A DNA stretch of 64,000 bases from Ficedula albicollis (lineage: Eukaryota; Chordata; Aves; Passeriformes; Muscicapidae): contig NC_021676.1 in the NCBI RefSeq assembly GCF_000247815.1, positions 20,350,880 to 20,414,879 on the forward strand, given 5' to 3'. The stretch's first letter is position 1. Each line of letters begins with the position of its first letter. Under the pieces are notes generated by a model, which saw only the letters and a program-made list of their open reading frames with translations, searched no databases and was not told where the DNA came from. The position numbers and the translations under genes were made by a program. This document shows positions 1 to 17,820 of this stretch, in pieces.

Positions 1-411
<411 letters not shown>

Positions 412-573
412 GCTGGTGGCCCTGGTGTCCGCGGGGCACGGCGAGGGGCCGGGAGCGCGGCTGCGGGGATGGGTGGGAGCAGCAAAAACCGCAGCTCCTG
501 CACCGACAGCGAGCCCCACTGAGTCACCGCGGGGAAAATTCGGTTTGGGTACAACAGCCAGGCTGGGAGTGTC

Positions 574-1536
<963 letters not shown>

Positions 1537-1868
1537 GGATTTGTGGGGTTTTTTCCCTTGTTTGTGCTTGGATTTGGGTTTTTTTCCCCTCTTTGTACTT
1601 GAATTTGGGGTGGGTTTTTTTTCCCTGTTTGTGTTGGGGGTTTTGGTTTTTCCCCTACTTGTTCTTGGGTTTTGGGTTTTTTTCCCCTTGTTTGTGCTTG
1701 AGTTTTGGGGGTTTTGCCCTATTTGTGCTTGGATTTTGGGTTTTTTTCCCTACTTTTGCTTGGGTTTTGTTTTTTTCCCCTGCTTGTGCTTGGGTTTGGG
1801 GTTTTTTTCTTCCCTGTTTGTGCTTGGGTTTGGAGTTTTTTCCCCTGCTTGTGCTTGGGTTTTGATTC
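1537..1868 (+). repeat. T/G-rich minisatellite, about 40-bp unit
   Basis: Degenerate units alternate tttgtgcttgg, a run of T and cccc, repeated about eight or nine times. The open frame through it encodes only Phe/Gly/Leu/Cys-rich repeats. Confidence 0.85.
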
Positions 1869-3315
1869 TTGACCCTCGTTTTTGCAGATCACTATCAGCC
1901 TTGCCATTGCTTTTCCCTCTTTGGTGCCATCACGCTTCACCCAGCAAAGGAGGGGTTAAAACAAGGGATGTTCGGAGGGAGCAGAGACGGTTCAGGGGGA
2001 AATTTTGAGGAATGCCCTGAAGGAACATTTTGTTTTTGGTGGGGTCGGGGCTGGGTGCGAGCTGTCCGTGGCTGGAGGAGGATGATGATGATGATGAGGA
2101 GGAGGAGGAGGGGCTGTGTCCTGGCAGGGAGGATTCCCAGGACACCCCTCATTGTCCACACGCTGTTCCCAGCTGCTGCCCGGCCCGTCTGGGTAACGGG
2201 AGCTGACACGGCTCCGTGGGACCGCAGCCCCTCCTGCGCAGCCGATAATTGGAATTAACTTTTGCCCTGGGAGCGACTCCATTACCAGGGAACCCCGCGG
2301 AGGGTTGGGGTTTGTGGGGCCAGACTAAAATCCTTTTCCGAGGCTCCCCCCAGCTTCAGACCAGACTTTCTCCTGCCCTCTCTCCTCCCACCTCCTCTCC
2401 CGATCAGCTGCTCTCTGACTGGTAAAATGTTTACACTCCGTGCGGGTCCAGAAATCAATTAGAGACACATTTAGCTGACATATGGCTCCTCCAAGCCCAC
2501 GGCCCTGGCGGATCCAGGCAGAGGAAATAAAGGAGCTGACGACCCTGCGTGCCACCCTTATGGACACCAACCCTTTTTAACGACCCCTTAAATCAGTTCT
2601 GCTCCAGGGCCAGGGGCCAAGGCCATTATTCCCTGACATTTATGACCAGAACTCGCCGCCTGCTCCATCCCTGGTTTTACCCATCAGGAAATTGGTAATT
2701 CTTCTCTTCCCCAAACGTCAGCTGGGCTGGGAGGTCTCGATCTGCTGGCTTTGGAAAGGGCAGCGAACACAGGGATCGGGGAAGGATTTTGGCATTGCTT
2801 TGATGGCTCCTTTTCCCACTGCTCCTCTTTTCCTCCCCGTGGAAAAGTCCCACAGCCCCCAGAGCTGGTCCTCACCTGCCCCGGTGGCCACAGGGCCGAG
2901 GGAGCAGGAAACTGCTCCACAAGAACTCCAGCTAAAACCAATTATTTAACACCTCTTCCCCATGACGGAGAGGAAAATGTCCTTTAAACACTGAGCTGAC
3001 GTCCTGCAGGGGCTCTCCCTCCTCTGTGCCCACCTGACTGGGTTCTCCATTAACACATCAGCTGACACATCCCAGACAGAGCAGGTGATGGAAGAACAGA
3101 GAGGGAAGAGCTGGCGATGGTGGCCAGGGAGCCAGGGAAGGTGGGAGCAGGCGGAGCAAGGGGACAGCGGCACCTTTGGACCACTGCCCGCTGCATTTGA
3201 TGCAAATCCCAAGTTTTAAACACGAAACTCCGCACCACAAACAGCGCGGTCGCACCAAGACACTTCTGAGCCATCCAGGATCCACGGGCAGAGATTTGTC
3301 ACATCCCACGAAGTG
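1869..3315. other. Unique GC-rich sequence with a small GAT/GAG microsatellite
   Basis: A gat/gag trinucleotide repeat lies at about 2081-2112. The stretch 2230-2580 looks like a conserved noncoding island, with homeobox-like attaa and caattag motifs. No coding exon recognised. Confidence 0.4.
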
Positions 3316-3400
3316 TCCCAGGCCAGGCTGGACAGGGCTTGGAGCCACCTTGGGAGAGGATGAGATTGAAGGTTCAAAACACCCAGTGATTTTCCACTGG
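3316..3400 (+). mobile_element. CR1 LINE 3' fragment (degenerate)
   Basis: It contains the CR1-like string aggctggacagggcttgga, the same phrase found in the clearer + strand CR1 tails of this window. No tail is visible. Confidence 0.35.
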
Positions 3401-3552
3401 CCACGCACAAACCCTGGGATGGAAACCCCAAAGCCCAAATCCACGAGGATTTCCCTCTGGCGACACATCCAGCACAGCCGGGTTTCCTCCAGCCCCCACG
3501 GGCAGCGCTCCCTGTGGGAACCCCGAGCTCCTGGTGGTTTACCAAAGTAAGA

Positions 3553-4190
3553 GTGTTGGTCTAATACTCAACTGTGACGGACAAAAGACTCTCCGACAAT
3601 TTAAAGTTAGAAGGTGTTTGTTTATTCAGCGTGAGGTAATCCTCCAACACGCACCTCAAAATCACAGGCGATCACAGAGTTTATTTATTGGCAAAGGATT
3701 CAAACAAATATCCATAATAACAGCCCCTCCCATCGCCCGATTCCTGTGGTAATTAGCTTGAATAGCGATTAAGCATGCGTGATTGACATCTTCGATTAAG
3801 TCTGGGGTCTTTTTCGTGGGGAGGGGTCTTAAAAAGAGGAAGTAAGGCGAGTCTTCCTCACCCTGAACTCTTGACCTTTTTTATCAATGACAATACAAAT
3901 GATTTCTGGGGATAGTCCAATTTTTCAAAACATGAGTTTCTGGTTGCATTGTCCGTGTTCCTTTGGATCTGCTCACTAGTTTCGTCTTTTCCCATTGTAA
4001 GCGCAGCTGAGCAAACACGAAATGACACAACCAATCATTTAAGTTCCAGGTAACCACTCCCTTCTAACTTCTGACTTTTAATTATTTTCAGCAAGGCAAC
4101 TAAANNNNNNNNNNNNNNNNNNNNNNNNNNNNNNNNNNNNNNNNNNNNNNNNNNNNNNNNNGAAAAAAATTTTCAGCAAGGCAACTAAAA
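3553..4190 (-). mobile_element. LTR of an endogenous retrovirus, probably solo, split by an N gap
   Basis: Read on the minus strand it has an AT-rich U3-like part, tandem poly(A) signals (ccaataaataaac, about 3690-3680, and another AATAAA nearer the end), a U5-like segment and a CCAACA end (+ strand start tgttgg at 3553). No gag, pol or env is recognised beside it. The family assignment is by resemblance only. Confidence 0.55.
4105..4161. other. Assembly gap (57 N)
   Basis: The same 21 bases (attttcagcaag...) occur at 4084-4104 and 4169-4189, on both sides of the Ns. The gap is therefore either spurious or lies in a short tandem repeat. Confidence 0.99.
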
Positions 4191-4264
4191 TCCTAATTTC
4201 CTGAAAGGAGCGTTTCGCTGGAGGCGCAGCCGGGCTCGGGGCCCCATCTAGCGGCAGCGGGTGG

Positions 4265-4660
4265 CCAGAGGGACCTTCAGCAGCCCATTAATGCCGGGGG
4301 ATCAATGAGCGGCTGCCCCCGGCCGGGTATTTTTAGCGTGCAAATGTTGCACGCTGCAATCCATCTCCCCCGCCCGGGGCCGAGCGCGGCTCCATTTCCT
4401 CGCAGCATTTCCGAGGATGCCGCTGCAGCCAGACTGACGAGAGCCCGGTTGGAATTATTGCACCAGGAACCGCAGGGACGGGGGCTGCGTGGAGGGCTGG
4501 TGGGGGCTCTGCTGGTTCCAGTAAAGGCACAACGGTTTAAGTGGAAATGACTGCTATTGATCCTGGCAGGCACGCACCAGCAGAAGTAAAAATAAGCTGC
4601 TCTCAATTAACCCGCATTGATCTGAATTAAAAGAAAAATGGATCAGCCCTAAATAAAATG
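4265..4660. promoter_or_regulatory. Unique island, candidate conserved noncoding element
   Basis: Non-repetitive with several ATTA/TAAT cores. It contains a palindrome of 9-bp arms (agcgtgcaa, atg spacer, ttgcacgct) at 4335-4355. No coding potential recognised. Confidence 0.3.
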
Positions 4661-5671
4661 CCAGCCTCTCCAGGCAGGGAGGCCGGTGCTGGGTGGATTT
4701 TTAGCAGAAACAGGTGTTGGAGACGGGAAGGGAAAGGTTTGGGTTTGAGGGGCAGTTCTGAGCAGAAAAGCAGCAGCACAAATGGGTTTTTCCCCCCCTC
4801 TCTCCCTTGTTTTGAAGGTACAAAGGGCTCTTTGTCCCGAAGCCAGTTTCCAGGAGCCCCCAGGAATTTGTCCCAGAGCAGCACCGAGTGCAGGATGCTC
4901 CAGAGGAGCCACCGGGGATGGGTGGGAGCTCCTCAGCCTTGGTGAAATCTGTGGGCAGAACCAGAAAAGCAACAGACCTTCATTCGCAGACCAAAAGGAA
5001 ATTTTCCAAGTGAAAATGATGGAGAAACACCAGAAAACACAAGCCTGAGCCCTGCCCCTTCTCTCAGGGTGCTGCCAGGAGTGGTCCAGCTCTCCAGGGC
5101 CGTGCTGGATCCTTCCCTCTCCTCCGGATCCCGGGCTCCGTGTCAAGGCTAAAAGCTCATTTGCATCAGGCTAATCACAGGAGCTGTGAAAGGCAGGCAG
5201 CATTATCTTCCCCCGCGGGATCGGTAACACGCTGCACAATTCCTGCGGGGCCGGGGCTGAGGCAGACACCGACCCTGCCCTCGGGACACGTGGGGATGCA
5301 GCCGAGACTTCGGGAACGGGGAATTCTGCTGCTCTGGAGCCCGGCTGCAGCTGGAGCCCCCCTGCTTGTGCCACGGGGAATCTGGGTGGGGAAGGAGCAG
5401 AAATGATGCAGAGGCCGTTTCAGTGGAGGCTGTTGTACCTGAGCTCTCACTCAGAATTCACTGTTCTGCTCTCTCCTCTTATCCCCGCTATTCCCAAAAA
5501 AAATCTTCACGCTTCCCTGCCACAGGATCTCCCCAGTCCCTCAATGTCCCCGGCACAAAACCCGAACCACAGCCCAGCCCTGGGCTCAGCAAAGGAGCCA
5601 AACCTTAAATTCCCTTGGGAAGACCCCATGGAGAGACAGCTGTCCTGCGCAGGCAATTCCGTGGTGAATTC
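4661..5671. other. Unique sequence with an octamer-containing island
   Basis: Around 5145-5235 there is a perfect octamer (atttgcat, 5159-5166), ctaatc and a GATA-like ttatct within 80 bases. The rest is unassigned and no gene was recognised. Confidence 0.3.
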
Positions 5672-5935
5672 ATGGAGTCATGGAATCATCTGAACAGGAA
5701 AATCCCTCTAAGCTCATCCAACCCAACCATTCCCCAGCACTGCCCGGGCCACCAGTAACCCCTGTCCCCAGGTGCCACATCCACATGGCTTTTAGATCCC
5801 TGCAGGGATGGGCACTCCAAACCTCCCTGGGCAGTTCCAATCCCTGACCATGTTTTCCATGAGGAAATTCCTGCTGGTGTCCACCCCGAGCCTCCCTTGG
5901 CGCAGTCCTCTCTCCTCCTGTCCCTGTTTCCCGAC
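5672..5935 (-). mobile_element. CR1 LINE 3' end
   Basis: Starts tcatggaatcatctg and continues through the typical reversed CR1 body (aagctcatccaacccaacc, cagggatgggcactcc, ctgggcagttccaatccc), about 260 bp of 5'-truncated element. Confidence 0.65.
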
Positions 5936-6523
5936 AGATCCCAAATCCCTCCTGGCTGTCCCCTCCTGTCAGGGAGTGGTGCGGAGCCAGAAGTTCCCCC
6001 TGATCCTCCTTTTCCCCGGGGAATCCAGGGAGCAGGGGCTGCTCTGGAGCTCCCACCCGCACTCCCAAGGCAAACTGGACCCCTGTGCCATTCCCGGCTC
6101 CCAGTGACACAGCCAAGCGAAGCAAAGCCTCACCTGGGCGCACACAGAGACCCCCAGCACTGCTGGAGATGGCCAGAGGACGCAGAGCACCCCTGGCCCA
6201 GCACAAAGCTGCTGCTCCACTCTTCACTCCGTTTCCAGGCAGCGCCTGCACAAAGTTCTGGGATCTCTGGGTTGCACAGAGACACAGAGTCTCACTCAGG
6301 GCCTGGCACCTCGCTCACATCGATTTCAGCTCAGAGCTGGGTGCCAGGAGAGCAGCAGGGGGGAGTCCAAGCTAGGGCTGGGTCGGTGCCACTTCCCCAA
6401 ATCGCTGCTGCCTCCCTGTCCAGGCTGTGTCTGCTCCAGGCTCTACTCGTGTTCCCAGATGGGAGGAAATGCTGGGAAAATGAGCCTGGGTGTGGGGAAT
6501 GGGCTGTTGTGCTGAGCACAGGG
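5936..6523. other. Unassigned unique GC-rich sequence
   Basis: Overlapping open frames on both strands are not recognisable as proteins. Confidence 0.45.
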
Positions 6524-9500
6524 ATGATGGATGGATGGATGGATGGATGGATGGATGATGGATGATGGATGGATGATGGATGGATGGATGATGGATGGAT
6601 GATGGATGGATGGATGATGGATGGATGATGGATGATGGATGGATGGATGATGGATGATGGATGGATGATGGATGATGGATGGATGGATGATGGATGATGG
6701 ATGGATGATGGATGATGGATGGATGGATGATGGATGATGGATGGATGATGGATGATGGATGGATGGATGATGGATGATGGATGGATGATGGATGATGGAT
6801 GGATGGATGATGGATGATGGATGGATGATGGATGATGGATGGATGGATGATGGATGATGGATGGATGATGGATGATGGATGGATGGATGATGGATGATGG
6901 ATGGATGATGGATGATGGATGGATGGATGATGGATGATGGATGGATGATGGATGATGGATGGATGGATGATGGATGATGGATGGATGATGGATGATGGAT
7001 GGATGGATGATGGATGATGGATGGATGATGGATGATGGATGGATGGATGATGGATGATGGATGGATGATGGATGATGGATGGATGGATGATGGATGATGG
7101 ATGGATGATGGATGATGGATGGATGGATGATGGATGATGGATGGATGATGGATGATGGATGGATGGATGATGGATGATGGATGGATGATGGATGATGGAT
7201 GGATGGATGATGGATGATGGATGGATGATGGATGATGGATGGATGGATGATGGATGATGGATGGATGATGGATGATGGATGGATGGATGATGGATGATGG
7301 ATGGATGATGGATGATGGATGGATGGATGATGGATGATGGATGGATGATGGATGATGGATGGATGGATGATGGATGATGGATGGATGATGGATGATGGAT
7401 GGATGGATGATGGATGATGGATGGATGATGGATGATGGATGGATGGATGATGGATGATGGATGGATGATGGATGATGGATGGATGGATGATGGATGATGG
7501 ATGGATGATGGATGATGGATGGATGGATGATGGATGATGGATGGATGATGGATGATGGATGGATGGATGATGGATGATGGATGGATGATGGATGATGGAT
7601 GGATGGATGATGGATGATGGATGGATGATGGATGATGGATGGATGGATGATGGATGATGGATGGATGATGGATGATGGATGGATGGATGATGGATGATGG
7701 ATGGATGATGGATGATGGATGGATGGATGATGGATGATGGATGGATGATGGATGATGGATGGATGGATGATGGATGATGGATGGATGATGGATGATGGAT
7801 GGATGGATGATGGATGATGGATGGATGATGGATGATGGATGGATGGATGATGGATGATGGATGGATGATGGATGATGGATGGATGGATGATGGATGATGG
7901 ATGGATGATGGATGATGGATGGATGGATGATGGATGATGGATGGATGATGGATGATGGATGGATGGATGATGGATGATGGATGGATGATGGATGATGGAT
8001 GGATGGATGATGGATGATGGATGGATGATGGATGATGGATGGATGGATGATGGATGATGGATGGATGATGGATGATGGATGGATGGATGATGGATGATGG
8101 ATGGATGATGGATGATGGATGGATGGATGATGGATGATGGATGGATGATGGATGATGGATGGATGGATGATGGATGATGGATGGATGATGGATGATGGAT
8201 GGATGGATGATGGATGATGGATGGATGATGGATGATGGATGGATGGATGATGGATGATGGATGGATGATGGATGATGGATGGATGGATGATGGATGATGG
8301 ATGGATGATGGATGATGGATGGATGGATGATGGATGATGGATGGATGATGGATGATGGATGGATGGATGATGGATGATGGATGGATGATGGATGATGGAT
8401 GGATGGATGATGGATGATGGATGGATGATGGATGATGGATGGATGGATGATGGATGATGGATGGATGATGGATGATGGATGGATGGATGATGGATGATGG
8501 ATGGATGATGGATGATGGATGGATGGATGATGGATGATGGATGGATGATGGATGATGGATGGATGGATGATGGATGATGGATGGATGATGGATGATGGAT
8601 GGATGGATGATGGATGATGGATGGATGATGGATGATGGATGGATGGATGATGGATGATGGATGGATGATGGATGATGGATGGATGGATGATGGATGATGG
8701 ATGGATGATGGATGATGGATGGATGGATGATGGATGATGGATGGATGATGGATGATGGATGGATGGATGATGGATGATGGATGGATGATGGATGATGGAT
8801 GGATGGATGATGGATGATGGATGGATGATGGATGATGGATGGATGGATGATGGATGATGGATGGATGATGGATGATGGATGGATGGATGATGGATGATGG
8901 ATGGATGATGGATGATGGATGGATGGATGATGGATGATGGATGGATGATGGATGATGGATGGATGGATGATGGATGATGGATGGATGATGGATGATGGAT
9001 GGATGGATGATGGATGATGGATGGATGATGGATGATGGATGGATGGATGATGGATGATGGATGGATGATGGATGATGGATGGATGGATGATGGATGATGG
9101 ATGGATGATGGATGATGGATGGATGGATGATGGATGATGGATGGATGATGGATGATGGATGGATGGATGATGGATGATGGATGGATGATGGATGATGGAT
9201 GGATGGATGATGGATGATGGATGGATGATGGATGATGGATGGATGGATGATGGATGATGGATGGATGATGGATGATGGATGGATGGATGATGGATGATGG
9301 ATGGATGATGGATGATGGATGGATGGATGATGGATGATGGATGGATGATGGATGATGGATGGATGGATGATGGATGATGGATGGATGATGGATGATGGAT
9401 GGATGGATGATGGATGATGGATGGATGATGGATGATGGATGGATGGATGATGGATGATGGATGGATGATGGATGATGGATGGATGGATGATGGATGATGG

Positions 9501-9735
9501 ATGGATGATGGATGATGGATGGATGGATGATGGATGATGGATGGATGATGGATGATGGATGGATGGATGATGGATGATGGATGGATGATGGATGATGGAT
9601 GGATGGATGATGGATGATGGATGGATGATGGATGATGGATGGATGGATGATGGATGATGGATGGATGATGGATGATGGATGGATGGATGATGGATGATGG
9701 ATGGATGATGGATGATGGATGGATGGATGATGGAT
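6524..9735 (+). repeat. 3.2-kb array of a 40-bp higher-order unit
   Basis: Built from ATGG and ATG words: seven ATGG plus four ATG per 40-bp unit. After an irregular start the unit repeats without visible change from about 6640 to 9735, some 77 copies. The minus-strand frames of over 1,100 codons ([10 protein letters not shown]...) are by-products of the lack of stops in the repeat. Confidence 0.97.
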
Positions 9736-10384
9736 AAGTGACAAACATGTGGTTGCTGGTCTGGAGTTTCCCTCTCTGTGAAATCAGGAGGAGAATTTCC
9801 CAGGCAAATCCACCTGCTGGAGACCCAAATTGGTGCAAATTTGCATCATTTCCTGCTGTAGCTGTGTGTCAGGAGGAGCAGCAGTGGGTGTCCAGCAGCC
9901 AGGGCTCAGCCCGCTCACACTGCTGCCTCAGCTTGAGCAGCCAGGGCTCAGCCAGCTCACACTGCTGCCTCAGCTTGGGTTCCTGAGCTGGACTTGGAGC
10001 TCTTTTTTTTCTCCTTTTTGCTTTTCGACAGCACATTTATTAGGGAAGCCCTTTAATTTTTCCGTTTTGGAAGAACCCCAAATGGGCTTCCCGGCAAAAC
10101 TAATGCGCAGGCACTGGGCATTAAGCACTGAGTAATCCTGGAAGTACAGACCTGATGTCTCTACAGGCAGCAATAAACTTTTCAGCACAATATTGTAACC
10201 TCAACTCTTCCTCCTTTAATGGCTTTTCTCCGTGCCATTAACATCCCTGCAGAACTTCCCAGCCCTGCCACGAGCAGGTCCTGGGAGCCACGGCTCAGGT
10301 GCTGCCCCTTCTCCAGGCCCCTCGGGCTGGGAATGCTCCTGCAGGGTGAGCACACATGGAAATCCTGGCCAGGCCTTTATTCTT
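9736..10384. other. Unique sequence with a 42-bp duplication
   Basis: agccagggctcagcc units repeat twice at about 9897-9980. No gene recognised. Confidence 0.45.
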
Positions 10385-10520
10385 CACCCAAGGCCGGGCT
10401 GGATGGAGCTCTGACCAACCTGGTCCAGTGGAAGGTGTCCCTGCCCATCAGGGGTTGGAATGGGATGAGATTTAAGGTCCTTCCCAACCCAAACCATTCC
10501 AGGATTCTGTCACTTGCAGG
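10385..10520 (+). mobile_element. CR1 LINE 3' end
   Basis: Forward CR1 tail: gggctggatggagctctg, ggtgtccctgcccatc, aaggtccttcccaaccc, then an attccaggattctgtc remnant of the terminal octamer repeats. Confidence 0.65.
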
Positions 10521-11020
10521 ATTCCTTGTGCCACACTGGGAGCAGGGAACGAGGGGGACAAAATCCTCCAGGGACTCATCTGGGGCCAGAGACAGCTGTG
10601 GAAGGGTGGTGGAATTTCAGGAGTGAAAGCAGATTTTGCTCAGCTGATAGCACAGGTTTTCCAGGACGGGCCACAGCTCCTGCCAAAGTGCAGATTTGGG
10701 AATGCCATGGCTGTCTTGTGACACCTCCCACACCAGCACTGGCGAAGGAGGGCTCACTCCTGAGCAAGGGGATGAAGAGAAGGTCTGGAAAATGAACTCC
10801 AGAGGTGTGGGAACATTCCCAGAGAGGAGCCAGCTCAGCTCCCTCTCCTGCTTTCCCCTGCTCTGCCCTGGTGGCTCAGACAGTTACCAAGGCAGGGCTG
10901 GGGCTCCGAGCTGAGCCAGCTCCCTGCAGGCAATTAAAAAGCACTAAAGCTTGGCATGGAGCAGCAGAACCTGGCGCAGATTGATGTGGGGAGGAAGAGG
11001 AATTCCTGCCACTCAGCACC
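10521..11020. other. Unassigned unique sequence
   Basis: No repeat or coding signal recognised. Confidence 0.4.
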
Positions 11021-11610
11021 CTGAATTTCTGTCACCCAGAATCCCCAATTCCTGTTGTTCAGAGTCCTGAATTCCTGCTGCTCAGAATCCTGAATTCCTG
11101 TCGTTCAGAATCCTGAATTCCTGCTGCTCATAATCCCGAATTCCTGCTGCTCAGCATCCTGAATTCCTGTCACTCAAAATCCCCAAATCCTGTCCCTCAG
11201 AATCCCGAATTCCTGCTGCTCAGCATCCTGAATTCCTGTCACTGAGAATCCCAAATTCCTGTCACTCAGAATTCCGAATTCCTGACACTCAGCATTCCAA
11301 ATTCCTGTTACTCAGCGTCCCAAATTCCTGTCGTTCAGAATCCCAAATTCCTGTCACTCAGAATCCTGAATTCTTGCTGCTTAGAATCCTGAATTCCTGC
11401 CACCCTGTATACCGAATTCCTGTCACTCAGAATCCTGAATTCCTGTCACTCAGAATCCCGAATTCCTGCTGCTCAGAATTCTGAATTCCTGTCACTCATA
11501 ATCCAAAATTCCTGTCACTCAGCATCCCGAATTCCTGTCACTCAGAATCCTGAATTCCTGTCACTCAGAATCCCGAATTCCTGTCGCTCAGCATCCCAAA
11601 TCCCTGCTGC
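11021..11610 (+). repeat. 23-bp minisatellite with EcoRI sites
   Basis: About 25 degenerate copies of a unit like gaattcctgtcactcagaat; most copies keep GAATTC. Confidence 0.92.
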
Positions 11611-12654
<1,044 letters not shown>

Positions 12655-13312
12655 GTTGATAAGGATCCAGAATAGAAAGATTTTTGAATGCAGGATTTGG
12701 GGAAGGAATAGAAATGATAGCAGGTTTTGATACAGAAGAATTGTGGAGTTAGTTTTATTGGATAGCTGAGAAGCTAAAGAGTAACACGAGTTGGAAGTTT
12801 TCGTGATTTAGAGTGAAGGATAAATTTATTTTCAACGAAATTTTAAACATTAAGTGAAAAGATTTTTACAGGTAAACAAAAATGTAGAAAGAAAGGTCTC
12901 CAAAATTTCCACTGTAAAAAAACTGAAAAACAACTTTCAGCTGACACTGTAGCACACTAACTCTTTGTGATTGGGGGATGGTAAGATGACTAAAATAATG
13001 TCAGGAATTATGATAGGCTCTAGGTAATAGTAAAGGTATTGATTGGTGGTTATGTATTAAAAAAATTATATAATGCCTTGTAACCAGAAATAGAGTGAAC
13101 TATATATGTTAAGAACTATATATATTAAATTTCTGCATTTCTACTCTCTTGCTTAACACATTTTCTAAGGCCTGTCTCTGTACAGCACATGGCTCTGTTC
13201 ATGATATTTATAATTCTTATTTCTTGACCTTGCGTCATTAACTTCCTTGTATTTCTCCATCCCGAGATTTGCTTTCACACAGCTTTTGGAGAGTTTCTAT
13301 TTTCCTTTCTAT
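12655..13312. mobile_element. AT-rich island, possible old retroviral LTR
   Basis: Composition changes sharply from GC-rich to AT-rich at a TG (tgttgataagg). It carries no recognisable protein. Base composition and resemblance to songbird LTRs suggest an insertion, but termini and duplication were not found. Confidence 0.3.
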
Positions 13313-13457
13313 TATTATTAATATTTTCTATGATACATTTTCTGTGATACATTATATATGATATATTATATATTTTCTATGATGTATTTTCTATGATATA
13401 TTTTCTATGATACATGATATATGATATATGATATATGATATATGATATATGATATAT
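13313..13457 (+). repeat. AT microsatellite (tatgatata)
   Basis: Short units of tatgata/tttctatgata with increasing purity run into the poly-G run. Confidence 0.85.
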
Positions 13458-14555
<1,098 letters not shown>

Positions 14556-14860
14556 CTATTATACCTGTTTCCCACAGGCTGAGGTGCTCCAGAGCACTGT
14601 CCAGGCTGTGCCCCCACCCTGTAGCAAAGTATTTTAAAAGTTTATACACAGTTTATGCCAGGTGCACCAGCCCAGCCATTTTTTGCTGTTTTTATCAAAC
14701 ACTTTGGAATTCAATAAAACACAAATTGTGCTAAATTAGAACAGAAAAAGCTGGAAGACAAAATGCCAAAATGAGAAAAACCAAGATAAAGGTGAAGCAC
14801 TAGACTATAACCAATCGCATTTCCTATAAAGTGCACGCAAAGCACATAAAAAAATTAATG
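14556..14860. other. AT-rich unique sequence
   Basis: No gene recognised. Could be part of the same inserted element as 12655-13312. Confidence 0.35.
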
Positions 14861-15246
14861 TGTAATTATGTAAACATATAAGCAAATATATAAATAAAGT
14901 TTATAAGTAAATAAGAGCATATGATAAATATACACATATATATACAAGTAAAATATAAATATATATTAGTACATATATAGGTATCAAGTATAAAATAAAT
15001 ATATATACTTATGTATAAAATAAGATATATAAGTAAAGTATAAATACATAAGTGTATTATAAATATGTAAGTGAAGCATAAAGTAAATAATAAAGTAAAT
15101 TCTACAAAATCACATCAATATATATAAATGTATAAATGTATAAATGTATCAATATTCAATATATCAATATATATAATATAAATATATATAATATATGTAT
15201 ATAATATAAATATATATAATGTAAATATATATAGTGTAAATATATA
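14861..15246 (+). repeat. AT-rich degenerate microsatellite
   Basis: ataaatata, tataagtaa and similar words throughout, ending gtaaatatata before poly-G. Confidence 0.85.
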
Positions 15247-16580
<1,334 letters not shown>

Positions 16581-17050
16581 CCATCCCATCCCATCCCATC
16601 CCATCCCATCCCATCCCATCCCATCCCATCCCATCCCATCCCATCCCATCCCATCCCATCCCATCCCATCCCATCCCATCCCATCCCATCCCATCCCATC
16701 CCATCCCATCCCATCCCATCCCATCCCATCCCATCCCATCCCATCCCATCCCATCCCATCCCATCCCATCCCATCCCATCCCATCCCATCCCATCCCATC
16801 CCATCCCATCCCATCCCATCCCATCCCATCCCATCCCATCCCATCCCATCCCATCCCATCCCATCCCATCCCATCCCATCCCATCCCATCCCATCCCATC
16901 CCATCCCATCCCATCCCATCCCATCCCATCCCATCCCATCCCATCCCATCCCATCCCATCCCATCCCATCCCATCCCATCCCATCCCATCCCATCCCATC
17001 CCATCCCATCCCATCCCATCCCATCCCATCCCATCCCATCCCATCCCATC
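16581..17050 (+). repeat. (CCATC)n pentanucleotide, about 94 copies
   Basis: Perfect ccatc repeats. The frames encoding SHPIP or MGWDG repeats are artefacts of the array. Confidence 0.98.
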
Positions 17051-17211
17051 TCCAGGCTGGATCTGCTCCTTGGGGACAGCTCAGGAGCTGCTCCGTGACC
17101 TGGAGAATCTCCGGATCTCACAGGAGAAAGACTTCGGTCATTCCAACCTAAAATAGCGATAAAACTGCTCAGAAAAAACCAAAAAAACCTCTGCTCCCAG
17201 CTGGGGGTAAT

Positions 17212-17820
<609 letters not shown>

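Noticed and set aside
6331..9838. Minus-strand frames of more than 1,100 codons rich in His/Pro/Ser/Ile
   Set aside because: They are the translation of the 40-bp array, open in more than one frame at once, with no non-repeat domain.
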